NCBI RefSeq assembly: GCF_024359545.1
Contig: NZ_JAKQZG010000002.1
Span: forward strand, 310,001-374,000
From: Jiella marina
Lineage (GTDB): Bacteria > Pseudomonadota > Alphaproteobacteria > Rhizobiales > Rhizobiaceae
Length of the DNA: 64,000 nt
Direction: 5' to 3'
The position numbers and the translations under genes were made by a program. The notes below the pieces were generated by a model that did not search any database, had not been told where the DNA came from, and saw only the letters and a program-made list of their open reading frames with translations. This document shows positions 43,823-52,868 of the stretch, one piece after another (the stretch's first letter is position 1; every line of letters starts with the position of its first letter).

Positions 43823-45052
43823 ATGACCGACACATTGATCAAGGTCGACCTCAAGACCTCGCCCCACGACAACGAGATGGTCCACAATCGCTGGCATCCG
43901 GACATTCCGATGGCCTGCTGGGTGGAACCGGGCGACGACTTCAAGATCGAGACCTATGACTGGACCGGCGGCCAGATCAAGAACGACGATTCGGCCGAGG
44001 ACGTCCGCGACGTGGAGCTGGAGCAGGTCCACTATCTCTCTGGCCCGATCGGCGTGAAGGGCGCGGAACCCGGCGATCTCCTGGTGGTCGACATTCTCGA
44101 CATCGGCGCCAAGGACGACAGCCTCTGGGGCTTCAACGGCTTCTTCTCCAAGCAGAATGGCGGCGGCTTCCTGACCGAGCATTTCCCCGAGGCCCAGAAG
44201 TCAATCTGGGACATCGAGGGCATGTTCACCAAGTCCCGTCACGTGCCGGGCGTGCGCTATGCGGGCCTGATCCATCCGGGCCTCATCGGCTGCCTGCCGA
44301 GCCGCGACATGCTGGACATGTGGAACACCCGCGAAAAGGCGCTGTTCGACACCGATCCCGAGCGCGTTCCGCAGCTTGCGGCCCTGCCCACCACCCAGTC
44401 CGCCCACATGGGCAAGATGAAGGGCGAGGCCCGCGACAAGGCGGCGGCCGAAGGCGCGCGCACCGTGCCGCCGCGCGAACATGGCGGCAATTGCGACATC
44501 AAGGACCTGTCGCGCGGCTCGAAGATCTATTTCCCGGTCTACGTCGACGGCGCCGGGCTCTCCATGGGCGATCTGCACTTCTCCCAGGGCGACGGCGAGA
44601 TCACCTTTTGCGGCGCGATCGAGATGGCCGGCTGGCTGCATCTGAAAGTCACGCTGATCAAGGACGGCATGGCGAAATACGGGATCAAGAACCCGATCTT
44701 CCGCCCTTCGCCGATCGCGCCGAAATATGACGACTACCTGATCTTCGAAGGCATTTCCGTCGACGAGGCCGGCAAGCAGCATTATCTCGACGTCCACATC
44801 GCCTATCGCCAGGCCTGCCTCAACGCCATCGAATATCTGAAGAAGTTCGGCTTCTCCGGCGCCCAGGCCTATGCGATCCTCGGCACCGCGCCGGTGCAGG
44901 GGCATATCTCCGGCGTGGTCGACATTCCGAACGCCTGCGCGACGCTCTGGCTGCCGACCGACATCTTCGAGTTCGATGTCATGCCCGGATCGGATGGGCC
45001 GACCAAGTTCCTCGACGGCTCCATCGACGTGCCGCTCGCCAAGGATCTGTGA
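43823..45052 (+). CDS. fmdA: formamidase FmdA (acetamidase/formamidase family)
   Basis: This 409-residue enzyme should hydrolyse formamide (and perhaps other short amides) to ammonia and formate. Family motifs are DWTGGQIKNDDSAEDVRDVE, GPIGVKGAEPGDLLVVDILD, the central HGGNCDIKDLSRGSKIYFPV, then GAGLSMGDLHFSQGDGEITF and CGAIEMAG. GGAG stands nine bases before the ATG. The pairing with a Urt/Fmd-type ABC importer and FmdB is the fmd operon layout known from Methylophilus, so the imported substrate is likely a short amide. No urease genes are in the window. Confidence 0.95.
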   Translation: MTDTLIKVDLKTSPHDNEMVHNRWHPDIPMACWVEPGDDFKIETYDWTGGQIKNDDSAEDVRDVELEQVHYLSGPIGVKGAEPGDLLVVDILDIGAKDDSLWGFNGFFSKQNGGGFLTEHFPEAQKSIWDIEGMFTKSRHVPGVRYAGLIHPGLIGCLPSRDMLDMWNTREKALFDTDPERVPQLAALPTTQSAHMGKMKGEARDKAAAEGARTVPPREHGGNCDIKDLSRGSKIYFPVYVDGAGLSMGDLHFSQGDGEITFCGAIEMAGWLHLKVTLIKDGMAKYGIKNPIFRPSPIAPKYDDYLIFEGISVDEAGKQHYLDVHIAYRQACLNAIEYLKKFGFSGAQAYAILGTAPVQGHISGVVDIPNACATLWLPTDIFEFDVMPGSDGPTKFLDGSIDVPLAKDL

Positions 45053-45060
45053 GGCGATCG

Positions 45061-45393
45061 ATGCCCTTCTACGACTATGCCTGCGACGATTGCGGGCCCT
45101 TCACCAGCCTGCGCCCCATGGCGCAGGCTTCCGAGCCCTGCGATTGCCCCGCCTGCGGGGAAAGCGCCCGGCGGGTCATCCTGACGGCGCCGCGCCTGTC
45201 GATCATGGACGGGGCCAAGCGCTCGGCCTTCGCCACCAACGAGCAAAGCGCCAACGCGCCAAAACTCGCCTCGAAGGGGCATGGCGCCGGGTGCAGTTGC
45301 TGCGGACCGGCCCGGCCGAAAGCGGCGACGACCGCCGCACCGCTGGCGGCCAAATCCTTCGCCGGAAAGCGGCCGTGGATGATCAGTCACTGA
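45061..45393 (+). CDS. fmdB: FmdB-type zinc-ribbon protein
   Basis: A 110-residue protein starting MPFYDYACDDCGPFTSLRPM. The two C-x2-C knuckles (CDDC and CPAC) form the zinc ribbon typical of FmdB, a protein first seen as a putative regulator of formamidase expression. A second cysteine group, CSCC, lies near residue 82. GAGGCGATCG precedes the ATG at 45061; an earlier in-frame start at 45049 overlaps fmdA by four bases and is less likely. It closes the operon, before a terminator-like hairpin. Confidence 0.88.
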   Translation: MPFYDYACDDCGPFTSLRPMAQASEPCDCPACGESARRVILTAPRLSIMDGAKRSAFATNEQSANAPKLASKGHGAGCSCCGPARPKAATTAAPLAAKSFAGKRPWMISH

Positions 45394-45413
45394 TCACAAG
45401 AGAGATCCGCGGC

Positions 45414-45475
45414 GCCTGAGCAGGGGCCGGGCCGGAACCGCAGCGTGCGCGGGGCCGGCTCGGCCTCAGGCTTTT
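45414..45475 (+). terminator. terminator-like hairpin after fmdB
   Basis: GCCTGAG (45414-45420) pairs with CTCAGGC (45465-45471), with inner GGGGCCGG pairing possible, and is followed by TTTT. It lies 21 bases past the fmdB stop, between convergent fmdB and tonB. Confidence 0.55.
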
Positions 45476-45510
45476 GCACGGAAAGCCGCGATGGCATTCC
45501 CTTGGCGAAC

Positions 45511-46554
45511 TCAGCGGAAGCGGACCGGAACCGTGAGCGAAACGCGGCGGCGGTTCGGGGGCGCCGGGAACGGACTCGCCCGTCTGACCAGCGAGACCGC
45601 TGCAGAATCCAGCGCCCGACTCCCGCTCGAGCCGGTGACACGGGCGCCGAGGACACGGCCGTTTCCATCCATGGTGAAGGCCACGCGCACCGTGCCGCGA
45701 CCGCCGCCCGCGGGCGTGCGCTTGTAGCGGTTGAGCCGCGCCTGCACCCGCGACTGCCAGGAGGCTATGGCCGCGCGTGACACCTGCGCTCCTTGCGAGG
45801 CCTTGCGCTGGCGCTGACCCTGCGAGGCCGCCGAGGGAGCCGGAGAGCGACGCTGCTGGCGCGCGGCCTCCTTCTTGCGGGTCTGCCGTTTCTGGGCGGT
45901 GGCCTTCTTCCGCTTCGGGGCAGGCTGCGCCGTCTGCTTCTTCCGCGGCTCGCGCTTGACCTCCCGCACCGGCGGGGGCGGATCCGGCCGCGCCGTCGGG
46001 ATCGGCACATTGGCGACGGCGGTCGCTTCCGGCGGTTCCGGAGCGGCGACGGGCAGCGGCACCTCGTCGGGCGGGGGAGCGACGCTCTCCTGTGGTTGCG
46101 GGGCAGGTTCCGGTTCGGCGATGGGCTCAGGTTCGGGCTCGGCGACCGGTTCGGGGACAGGCTCCGGCTCCGTGACAGGCTCCGGCGGCGTCTCGGGCTG
46201 CGGCTCGGCCACCGGTTCCGGCTCGGGCTCCGGCGTTGGTTCCGGCTCGGGTTCGTCGGGGGGCGGTGGCGCCTCGTCGACGGCCGGTTCCGGCGTGTCG
46301 ATCGGCTCCGGGGCCGGTGCGGCCTGATCCAGCGCTGCCACTTGCTCGGAGGCCGCCGGCGGGGCGAGATCGATCAGGATCGGGGCCGCCGGGGCACCCT
46401 GGGGCGGGCTGTCAGGACTCTGGGACATGATCGCATAGGCCGCCGTGCCATGGGCGAGAAGCACGACCAGACCCGCCACGAGCCAGCGGTGACCGCCGGC
46501 GAACCGGGATGAGCCGCCGTGTATGTCGAAGCCGCTTGGGGGTCGCGACGCCAT
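45511..46554 (-). CDS. tonB: energy transducer TonB
   Basis: TonB transmits proton-motive energy from ExbBD to outer-membrane siderophore receptors. The 347-residue protein has one N-terminal membrane anchor ([20 protein letters not shown], with the conserved histidine). A long proline/glutamate-rich periplasmic spacer follows ([12 protein letters not shown] type repeats, about 75-185), then a lysine/arginine-rich part. The C-terminal TonB domain has [40 protein letters not shown] and a final SLTVPVRFR. No TonB-dependent receptor gene is in the window. It follows exbD by five bases. Confidence 0.94.
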   Translation of the reverse strand: MASRPPSGFDIHGGSSRFAGGHRWLVAGLVVLLAHGTAAYAIMSQSPDSPPQGAPAAPILIDLAPPAASEQVAALDQAAPAPEPIDTPEPAVDEAPPPPDEPEPEPTPEPEPEPVAEPQPETPPEPVTEPEPVPEPVAEPEPEPIAEPEPAPQPQESVAPPPDEVPLPVAAPEPPEATAVANVPIPTARPDPPPPVREVKREPRKKQTAQPAPKRKKATAQKRQTRKKEAARQQRRSPAPSAASQGQRQRKASQGAQVSRAAIASWQSRVQARLNRYKRTPAGGGRGTVRVAFTMDGNGRVLGARVTGSSGSRALDSAAVSLVRRASPFPAPPNRRRVSLTVPVRFR

Positions 46555-46559
46555 GTCCG

Positions 46560-47039
46560 TTACTCGCCAGCCGTGGAGCCCGGCGCCGAAGCCGCTTCGG
46601 CGGCGGACTGCTGCGCCTGGGCCGGGTCTTCGAGCCCCACCAGCGCGATCTTCAGATAGCCCGAGCGGCGCAGGAGGTTCATCACATCCATGATGTCGGA
46701 ATAGGGAACGGCGCCGTCGGCGCGCAGGAAGATGCGTTCCTCGTGATCGGCTTCCGTCAGCCCGTCGAGCCGGCTGGCGAGCGCCTCGCGGGCGACCGGG
46801 TCCTCGCCCAGCGTCAGGGACAGATCCTCCTGGACGGTCAGATAGACCGGCTCGTCCGGCCGTTCCTGCGGTTCGGCATTGGAGGTCGGCAGGTCGACCG
46901 GCACGTCGACCGTGGAAAGCGGCGCCGCCACCATGAAGATGATCAGAAGCACCAGCATCACGTCGATGAAGGGCGTGACGTTGATTTCCGAGAGCTCGCC
47001 GGTCGCGTCGTCGTCGCCGCTGTTCAGATTGACGCCCAT
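46560..47039 (-). CDS. exbD: TonB-system biopolymer transport protein ExbD
   Basis: ExbD is the small stator subunit. The 159-residue protein has the family start [20 protein letters not shown], then [20 protein letters not shown], the single helix with the essential aspartate. The periplasmic domain follows ([20 protein letters not shown] and [20 protein letters not shown]). It lies seven bases after exbB and five before tonB. Confidence 0.95.
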   Translation of the reverse strand: MGVNLNSGDDDATGELSEINVTPFIDVMLVLLIIFMVAAPLSTVDVPVDLPTSNAEPQERPDEPVYLTVQEDLSLTLGEDPVAREALASRLDGLTEADHEERIFLRADGAVPYSDIMDVMNLLRRSGYLKIALVGLEDPAQAQQSAAEAASAPGSTAGE

Positions 47040-47046
47040 TTTTCCG

Positions 47047-48285
47047 CTACTCCGCCGCTTGCGCCAGGGGGACGTTGCGATCGCGATGAAGCCGCTCGCG
47101 CTCCAGGTCGCGGGACAGATGCTGCATGACCAGAGCCGAGGCGTCCGACAATACCGCCTTGTAGCCGGCGATCGACCGGGCGAAGACGTTGTAGATGATC
47201 ACGGCCGGGATCGCGGCGACGAGGCCGATCGCGGTGGCGAGCAGCGCTTCGGCGATGCCCGGCGCGACCACGGCGAGATTGGTGGTGTTCGCCTCCGAGA
47301 TGCCGATGAAGGAGTTCATGATTCCCCAGACGGTGCCGAACAGACCGACGAAGGGGGCGGTCGAGCCGATCGTGGCGAGGAAGCCCGTACCTCGCGCGAT
47401 CGAACGACCGGCATGGGCCTCGATACGGGCAAGCCCCATCGCCACCCGCTCCTTGACCCCGTTGGCCGACAGGGCGCCCGAACGGGTGTGCTCGTATTCG
47501 GCGGATTTCGCCAGCGCCGCGACCGGGCCGCGCCAGCGTTTGGCCTGACGTTCGCTGCCGATCGCCTCCGATAGCGATCCCGCTTCGGCGAGGCGCTTCA
47601 CGCCGGAGCGCGCGCGCCATTTGGCCAGCATCACCTCCAAGCCCTTCACCAGAAGGATCGTCCAGGTGACCAGGGAGGCGAGCGCCAGCCCGATCATCAC
47701 GCTCTTCACCACCCAGTCGGCGGCCATGAACATGCCCATCGGCGAAAGATCGTGGGGCAGCCGCACGTCCCGGTCATCGCCCGTGACCGGGTCCGGGTTC
47801 GCGGTTCCCGGCACGGGGGACTCCTCCGCCTCGGATGCGGTGCCTTCGGCCGAACCCGACCCTGCCGCGCCAGCACCCGCCGATGCTGCGTCGGACGGGT
47901 TTTCCGAAGCCGAGCCGACGGCGCTGCCGGCAGCCGCGTCTGCGGTGCCCTCGCTCGCCGTGCCGCCTTCGGCAGATGGCGTTTCGCCAGGAGACGCCGC
48001 CGTACCGGCGGGCGCCGGCTCGGCGCCGGCGGGCGTGACCGTCTCCTGATCGGAGTTGTCGGAAGCCCCGGAGGCCGCTTGCGCTGGGCGCACCCGCTCG
48101 CTGGTTTCGCCTGCAGAGGAATCCGGGGCCGCGGTCTCGGGGCCGGCGGCCTCTGTCGCCGACGTTTCGGGCTCGGGCGTTCCGGTCTGCGCCATCGCGG
48201 CGCCGCTGGTCAGGGCGCCCCAGGAAAGTGCAAAGGCCAGCAGGAGAGGCCCGAAGCGGGTCTGGTGGGCGGAAGAAAGTGTCAT
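47047..48285 (-). CDS. exbB: TonB-system proton channel protein ExbB
   Basis: ExbB forms the proton channel with ExbD. The 412-residue protein has a signal peptide ([20 protein letters not shown]), an extended alanine/serine/glutamate/glycine-rich periplasmic segment of about 130 residues. The MotA/TolQ/ExbB domain follows: [40 protein letters not shown], and [20 protein letters not shown]. The long low-complexity segment is typical of alphaproteobacterial ExbB. It is the first gene of exbB-exbD-tonB, with an iron-operator candidate upstream. Confidence 0.95.
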   Translation of the reverse strand: MTLSSAHQTRFGPLLLAFALSWGALTSGAAMAQTGTPEPETSATEAAGPETAAPDSSAGETSERVRPAQAASGASDNSDQETVTPAGAEPAPAGTAASPGETPSAEGGTASEGTADAAAGSAVGSASENPSDAASAGAGAAGSGSAEGTASEAEESPVPGTANPDPVTGDDRDVRLPHDLSPMGMFMAADWVVKSVMIGLALASLVTWTILLVKGLEVMLAKWRARSGVKRLAEAGSLSEAIGSERQAKRWRGPVAALAKSAEYEHTRSGALSANGVKERVAMGLARIEAHAGRSIARGTGFLATIGSTAPFVGLFGTVWGIMNSFIGISEANTTNLAVVAPGIAEALLATAIGLVAAIPAVIIYNVFARSIAGYKAVLSDASALVMQHLSRDLERERLHRDRNVPLAQAAE

Positions 48286-48375
48286 GAAAGGCCGATCTCG
48301 TCCGCGTCCCGGCGGGCGCGCAAGGCGCCTGCGACCGGTGAAGTGGCTATGGTCATCGCCTCCTTTATGAAAACA

Positions 48376-48390
48376 TGACCATGAATGTCA
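48376..48390 (-). promoter_or_regulatory. iron-responsive operator TGA-N9-TCA in the exbB promoter
   Basis: On the minus strand TTGACATTCATGGTCATG contains TGA-N9-TCA, the known RirA iron-responsive operator pattern. TTGACA would serve as the -35 element, with CATAAA 16 bp away as a possible -10. A repressor bound here would block exbB-exbD-tonB transcription when iron is plentiful. Confidence 0.65.
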
Positions 48391-48451
48391 ATTTTATATG
48401 CGCGAAGAACGTCTTGCCGGCAAGGTGAGGGCCGCGGGGCCACTCTCCCCG

Positions 48452-49486
48452 TTACGCCGTCCAGTATGCCGAGATGTAGGATTCGCGCGCGGTCAGGCGG
48501 AGATGGTCGCGGAAATGCCGCCGCGCCTTCGTCGCGAGCGCCCGCTCGGCCGCGATCCAGACGAAGCGGCTCGATCCAGCCGGCGGCAGGTCGACGGCTG
48601 AGAGCCGATCCCAGAGCCCCGATCCTTCGCCTCGCTGCAACCATTCCACATTCATTCCAGAAGGTGCGGCCAGCGGCATCTGGTCGCCCGGATCGCCGAT
48701 CTCGAGGAAGACATGGCCGCGCCGGTCGGCTGGTGACAATTCGAGGATGCGCCGGATCGCCGGCAATGCCGTCTCGTCGCCGGCGATCAGCAGGAAATCG
48801 CTCTCCGGCGGTTTGCCGCCCCCGGGCCCCATGATTCCGATCACGTCTCCGACCTGGGCTGTCTGGGCCCAGCGCGTCGCAAGGCCGCCTTCGTGGACGA
48901 ACAGATCGAAGCTGAACCGACGCTCATCCGGCTCGATGGCGACGAAGGTGTAGGCGGGGTTGTGCAGCGCGTCGTCGCCCTTGGGCCATTGGGTCCGGCC
49001 GGCCTCGTCGAGACGCGGCCAGATCGGCTCGCGGCCTTGAGGAGGAAGGGCAAGCCGGAAATGCATGCCCCCCTCGCGAAAATCCTCGACCTTATCGGCT
49101 TCGAGCGTGACCCGCAGGAAATTGCGGGAGACAGGTTCGGCCGCGACGAACCGGGCCTTGCGAAAGTTCGGCGGATAGGTGGTCTTCGCAACGTCGCCCT
49201 CCCATCGCATTCGGCCCGAGACGCCGGGAGCGGCATCGTCGAGGACATGCAGGAAGGCTTCGCGGATCATGTGGAGTTCGGCCGACCCGGCGGCCCCGAT
49301 CGTGACGGTCAGCCCGTCCTCGTCGAGCCGTGCTTCGAGACGGCCTTCGGGGGCGGAGACGACCAGACCAGCGGTCTCTTGGGCCACGGGATAGCCATGC
49401 TCGGCGATGGTTTGGGCGAGGCCGGGGACGAGCCCATCCGGCAATGCGCCGGTCGTCTTGCCGATGGCTTGCGTCTGATTGCTCAT
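48452..49486 (-). CDS. siderophore-interacting protein (ferric-siderophore reductase) with N-terminal DUF2218
   Basis: A 344-residue cytoplasmic flavoprotein that should release iron from imported siderophores. It has an N-terminal DUF2218 domain (GRLEARLDEDGLTVTIGAAG, HMIREAFLHVLD), then the SIP FAD-binding domain (RFVAAEPVSRNFLRVTLEAD, YTFVAIEPDERRFSFDLFVH, ATRWAQTAQVGDVIGIMGPG) and the SIP C-terminal NAD(P)H domain (FLLIAGDETALPAIRRILEL, WIAAERALATKARRHFRDHL). The ATG at 49486 has AGAG upstream; ATG at 49510 would add eight residues. It lies in the same direction as, and just upstream of, exbB-exbD-tonB, with its own iron-operator candidate. Confidence 0.92.
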   Translation of the reverse strand: MSNQTQAIGKTTGALPDGLVPGLAQTIAEHGYPVAQETAGLVVSAPEGRLEARLDEDGLTVTIGAAGSAELHMIREAFLHVLDDAAPGVSGRMRWEGDVAKTTYPPNFRKARFVAAEPVSRNFLRVTLEADKVEDFREGGMHFRLALPPQGREPIWPRLDEAGRTQWPKGDDALHNPAYTFVAIEPDERRFSFDLFVHEGGLATRWAQTAQVGDVIGIMGPGGGKPPESDFLLIAGDETALPAIRRILELSPADRRGHVFLEIGDPGDQMPLAAPSGMNVEWLQRGEGSGLWDRLSAVDLPPAGSSRFVWIAAERALATKARRHFRDHLRLTARESYISAYWTA

Positions 49487-49899
49487 GGAAACACTCTGCG
49501 CGGCCGGCATGGGACAGCTGCCGGACCCTTGATCGACGAAGGGCGGGAAAGGATGAGGCCGAAGCCCGTCGCGCCTCGGTGAAGCGGTTTCTATTTTTCA
49601 TGATAAAATGAGTCAAGTATTGGGGCGCGTCCAGTCGACCGGGCCCGGACTCCGGCCCTTGGACCGGTATCGTTGCTGAAAGTCCGATCCTGAGGACCTC
49701 GACTATGCAGAGCCCAGGATCTAGGGCTTCTGTCCGAAGGCCGTCGTATTCGGCCAATCCTGCAGCTGGGCGGGACGAATGACGGCCATTCCGGTCGACG
49801 GTGCATCGTTCCTCGACCATATCGGGTTCCAACCCCCCGGGCGGGCCTGAAACGAAGGATGCGGGTATACGCATCGAAGAAGATAGAGAAGAGTGTGGA
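49487..49899. other. divergent gap between the siderophore reductase and zinc exporter genes
   Basis: About 410 bases. It contains the TGA-N9-TCA operator at 49601-49615 near the reductase side. On the exporter side no MerR, Fur/Zur or SmtB type operator could be recognised by eye. No gene is supported. Confidence 0.5.
49601..49615 (-). promoter_or_regulatory. iron-responsive operator TGA-N9-TCA upstream of the siderophore reductase
   Basis: On the minus strand TTGACTCATTTTATCATG contains TGA-N9-TCA. TTGACT can act as -35 and TAGAAA, 17 bp away, as -10. It shares TTGAC and TCATG with the exbB operator. Confidence 0.65.
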
Positions 49900-50931
49900 A
49901 TGGCGTCCACGGCCTCGCAACCATCAAACCACGCGCATGGGCATCACCACGATCATGACGATGGTCACCATCATCATGCGCCGACCGTTTCGCGAAACAA
50001 CGAGCGGGCGGTCTTCTTCGGCTTTCTCCTCACCTTCGGCTTCATGATCGCCGAAGTCGTCGGCGGTCTCGTCTCCGGCTCGCTGGCGCTGATCGCCGAC
50101 GCAGGGCACATGCTGACCGACGCTGCCGCGTTGGCGCTGGCCTGGGCGGGGTTCCGCTTCGGCCGCCGGGGGGCCGACAGCAAGCGCACCTTCGGCTACA
50201 TGCGCTTCGAAATCCTGGCGGGTTTCGTCAACGCCCTGGCGCTGATCCTGCTCATCCTCTGGATCGCCTATGAGGCGGTGATGCGCCTGATCGAGCCGGG
50301 GCCGGTGCTCGCCGGGCCGATGTTGATCATCGCCGTCCTCGGCCTTCTGGTGAATATCGGCGTCTTCTTCATGCTGCGCCAGGGCGACCAGGAGCATGTG
50401 AACATCAAGGGCGCGATGCTCCACGTCCTCGGCGATCTGCTGGGCTCCGTCGCCGCCATTCTCGCCGCGATCATCATCTATTTCACGGACTTCACGCCGG
50501 TCGATCCGATCCTCTCGCTGCTCCTGTCGGCGCTGATCCTCAGAAGCGCCTGGGCCCTCCTCAAGAACTCGCTCAACATCCTCATGGAAGGCACGCCGAG
50601 CGGCCTCGTGCTCGACGAGATCCGCGCCGATCTATGCCGAAAGGTGCCGGGCGTGACGGCGGTCAACCATCTCCATGTCTGGTCGATCACCTCCGGCCAG
50701 CCCCTGGCGACCATGGAGGTGCAGATCGCCGACGAAGCCAATGCGAGAGGGGTTGTTTCACAGGTCAAGCAGCGCCTCGCGGCGGATTTCGGCATCGGCC
50801 ACTCTACCATCGAGATCGATTTCGAAGGCACGCCCGACCGTTGCACGCTCGATCCGCACGAGCATGAACATGACGATCACGAACATCACGACGAGGCGCA
50901 TCACGCCGCTCACGCTCCTGCGACGGCTTGA
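49900..50931 (+). CDS. cation diffusion facilitator (zinc/cobalt/cadmium) exporter
   Basis: A 343-residue CDF antiporter of the CzcD/ZitB type. It has a histidine-rich N-terminus (HGHHHDHDDGHHHHA, metal-binding), six membrane helices with the paired metal sites HxxxD in ADAGHMLTDAAALALAW (helix 2) and HVLGDLLGSVAA (helix 5), and a C-terminal cytoplasmic domain (GVTAVNHLHVWSITSGQPLA). The end has a second His/Asp/Glu-rich tail (HEHEHDDHEHHDEAHH). HxxxD in both helices fits zinc selectivity. It exports excess metal in exchange for protons. The ATG at 49900 begins the His-rich region. Confidence 0.93.
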   Translation: MASTASQPSNHAHGHHHDHDDGHHHHAPTVSRNNERAVFFGFLLTFGFMIAEVVGGLVSGSLALIADAGHMLTDAAALALAWAGFRFGRRGADSKRTFGYMRFEILAGFVNALALILLILWIAYEAVMRLIEPGPVLAGPMLIIAVLGLLVNIGVFFMLRQGDQEHVNIKGAMLHVLGDLLGSVAAILAAIIIYFTDFTPVDPILSLLLSALILRSAWALLKNSLNILMEGTPSGLVLDEIRADLCRKVPGVTAVNHLHVWSITSGQPLATMEVQIADEANARGVVSQVKQRLAADFGIGHSTIEIDFEGTPDRCTLDPHEHEHDDHEHHDEAHHAAHAPATA

Positions 50932-50957
50932 GGGGTATGGGGCCGGCCGGGACGCTC

Positions 50958-51082
50958 CTTTCTCCCCCCTTGTGGGGGAGATGCCGGCAGGCAGAGGGGG
51001 GTATCCTCGCGCAAACCCTCAAACGCCGGCGCCGCACCCCCCTCTGGGTTGCCACCCATCTCCCCCGCAAGGGGGGAGAAAG
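50958..51082. repeat. large intergenic inverted repeat
   Basis: The left arm (50958-51000, with CTTTCTCCCCC, TGTGGGGGAGATG and GCAGAGGGGG) is the imperfect reverse complement of the right arm (51036-51082, with ACCCCCCTCTGGG, CATCTCCCCCGC and GGGGGGAGAAAGG). Each arm also folds on itself. It fills the gap between the CDF gene and the SDHAF4 gene. It resembles dispersed intergenic repeats of alphaproteobacteria. Confidence 0.75.
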
Positions 51083-51114
51083 GCTTGTCGCGCTGCTTGG
51101 GCGCTCTTCAGCCG

Positions 51115-51321
51115 TCAAAAATCGGAGATGATGCCGTTCTTCTCCCAATCGCCGAAGCGGGTGGGTTCGGGGCCGTCGCGGCCGTTCACTTCGGCAGGGC
51201 GTTCCGCGGCTTCGCGCTTGGCTTCGGCACGGCGGCGTTCCTCGGCTTCGGCGAGCGCGCGCTTGGCGGCGGCTGAGAGCTCGCGGGGAGCTTCGGATTG
51301 TTGTTCCGGGGCGTCAGTCAT
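51115..51321 (-). CDS. DUF1674 protein, SDHAF4 (succinate dehydrogenase assembly factor 4) homologue
   Basis: A 68-residue soluble protein. After a charged helical N-terminus (ELSAAAKRALAEAEERRRAE) it ends with the family's C-terminal signature, NGRDGPEPTRFGDWEKNGIISDF seen as GPEPTRFGDWEKNGIISDF. The mitochondrial relative SDHAF4 helps insert FAD-loaded SdhA into succinate dehydrogenase. The same role here is inferred. It is alone on its strand, downstream of a dihydroorotase-like gene. Confidence 0.88.
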   Translation of the reverse strand: MTDAPEQQSEAPRELSAAAKRALAEAEERRRAEAKREAAERPAEVNGRDGPEPTRFGDWEKNGIISDF

Positions 51322-51424
51322 GGGCGCGCTCCTGATCGGGGAACGAAGAAGAGGGTCAAAATCGCTATGGCCCTGATGTGGGTGGCAGGAGCGGGTTTCG
51401 CCAATCCGGCGAAGCCGCCCGCCC

Positions 51425-52765
51425 TCAGCCGCTGATCGGCGCCAGCGTCTCGACGAATTCGGCTGGTGCCCCGGTCGAGGGCGTCACGATCTCGCTTTCC
51501 CACATCACCCTGGTCCCCCGCACGAAGGTGCCGACCGGCCAGCCGGTGACGCGCTTGCCGTCATAGGGCGTCCATTGCGACTTCGAGCCGATCCAGGCGT
51601 TCTCGATCACGGTCTCGCGCTTCAGATCGACGACCGTGAAATCCGCATCGTAGCCGAGTGCGATACGGCCTTTTCGCGACAGGCCGAAGATGCGCTGCGG
51701 GCCGGCCGAGGTGAGATCGACGAAGCGGGCAAGCGACAGCCGGCCATTCGCCACATGGTCGAGCATGATCGGCACCAGCGTCTGCACCCCGGTCATGCCT
51801 GATGGCGACTTCGGATAGGCTTGCGCCTTTTCCTCGAGCGTATGCGGCGCGTGGTCGGAGCCCAGCACGTCGACGACGCCCTCGGCGATCCCGCGCCAGA
51901 TGCCGTCGCGGTGGCGGCCTTCGCGCACCGGCGGGTTCATCTGCAGCCTGGTGCCGAGCGTCGCATAGTCGTCGGCGGTCATCGTCAGATGATGCGGCGT
52001 CGCCTCGCAGGTGGCATTGCGCTTGTGATGGGCGAGGAACTCGATCTCTTCGGCCGTCGAGATGTGCAGCACATGGATGCGCGCGCCGGTTTCCTCGGCG
52101 ATCCGCACGAGACGCTCGGTGCAGGTGAGCGCGGCGATCTCGTCGCGCCAGACCGGGTGGGAGGAGGGGTCGTTTTCCAATCTCTCCGAAAGACGCTCGC
52201 GCAGACGGTATTCGTCCTCGGAATGGAAGGCGGCGCGGCGGCGGGTGCGCTTCAGGATCTCGGTGACGCCCTGATCGTCTTCGACCAGCAGGGAGCCGGT
52301 GGAGGAGCCCATGAACACCTTGATGCCGGCCGCACCGGGCAGGCGTTCCAGTTCGGCGACATCGGCGGCGTTCTCGCGCGTGCCGCCCACCCAGAAGGCG
52401 AAATCGCAATGCATGCGGTTCCGCCCGCGCTTCACCTTGTCGGCCAGCGCCGCCTCGGTGATGGTGAGCGGGTTGGTGTTCGGCATTTCGAAGACACAGG
52501 TGACGCCCCCCAGAACCGCGGCGCGCGAGCCCGATTCCAGATCTTCCTTGTGCTCGGCGCCGGGCTCGCGAAAGTGCACCTGGCTATCGATCACGCCGGG
52601 CAGGATGGTGAGGCCGGTGCAGTCGATCGTCTCGCCTGCGCTGGCGGACGACAGATCGCCGATGGCGGCGATCCGGCCCTCCTTGATGCCGACGTCGCGC
52701 GGGCCGATGCCGTCCTGATTGACCAGCGTGCCGTTCTTCAGAACCGTGTCGAAAGTCTGGGGCAT
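51425..52765 (-). CDS. dihydroorotase-type amidohydrolase (one metal His replaced)
   Basis: A 446-residue cyclic amidohydrolase that matches dihydroorotase most closely: LTILPGVIDSQVHFREPGAE, then FEMPNTNPLT, the metal-bridging lysine Lys149 (GIKVFMGSSTGS), His181 (AAFHSEDEYRLR), His234 (HVLHISTAEE) and Asp304 (GSDHAPHTLEE). The first metal motif, normally D-x-H-x-H, is D60-S-Q62-V-H64, so one histidine ligand is glutamine. A divergent but conserved rhizobial branch shows this change. Its activity may be altered. It is divergent from the ygfZ operon. Confidence 0.87.
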   Translation of the reverse strand: MPQTFDTVLKNGTLVNQDGIGPRDVGIKEGRIAAIGDLSSASAGETIDCTGLTILPGVIDSQVHFREPGAEHKEDLESGSRAAVLGGVTCVFEMPNTNPLTITEAALADKVKRGRNRMHCDFAFWVGGTRENAADVAELERLPGAAGIKVFMGSSTGSLLVEDDQGVTEILKRTRRRAAFHSEDEYRLRERLSERLENDPSSHPVWRDEIAALTCTERLVRIAEETGARIHVLHISTAEEIEFLAHHKRNATCEATPHHLTMTADDYATLGTRLQMNPPVREGRHRDGIWRGIAEGVVDVLGSDHAPHTLEEKAQAYPKSPSGMTGVQTLVPIMLDHVANGRLSLARFVDLTSAGPQRIFGLSRKGRIALGYDADFTVVDLKRETVIENAWIGSKSQWTPYDGKRVTGWPVGTFVRGTRVMWESEIVTPSTGAPAEFVETLAPISG

Positions 52766-52868
52766 CGTTTCCTGTCCGCTTGTCGGTGTGGTGGCTCCGG
52801 CTTACGTAAACCTTCGGGCGACCTCAAGCCTGCCTCGAATCGACACCCCTTCGACCAAGAGCCGCGCC

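Noticed and set aside
45793-46512. Gly/Ser/Arg-rich repeat frames opposite tonB
   Set aside because: They mirror the Pro/Glu repeats of the TonB spacer and have no start signals.
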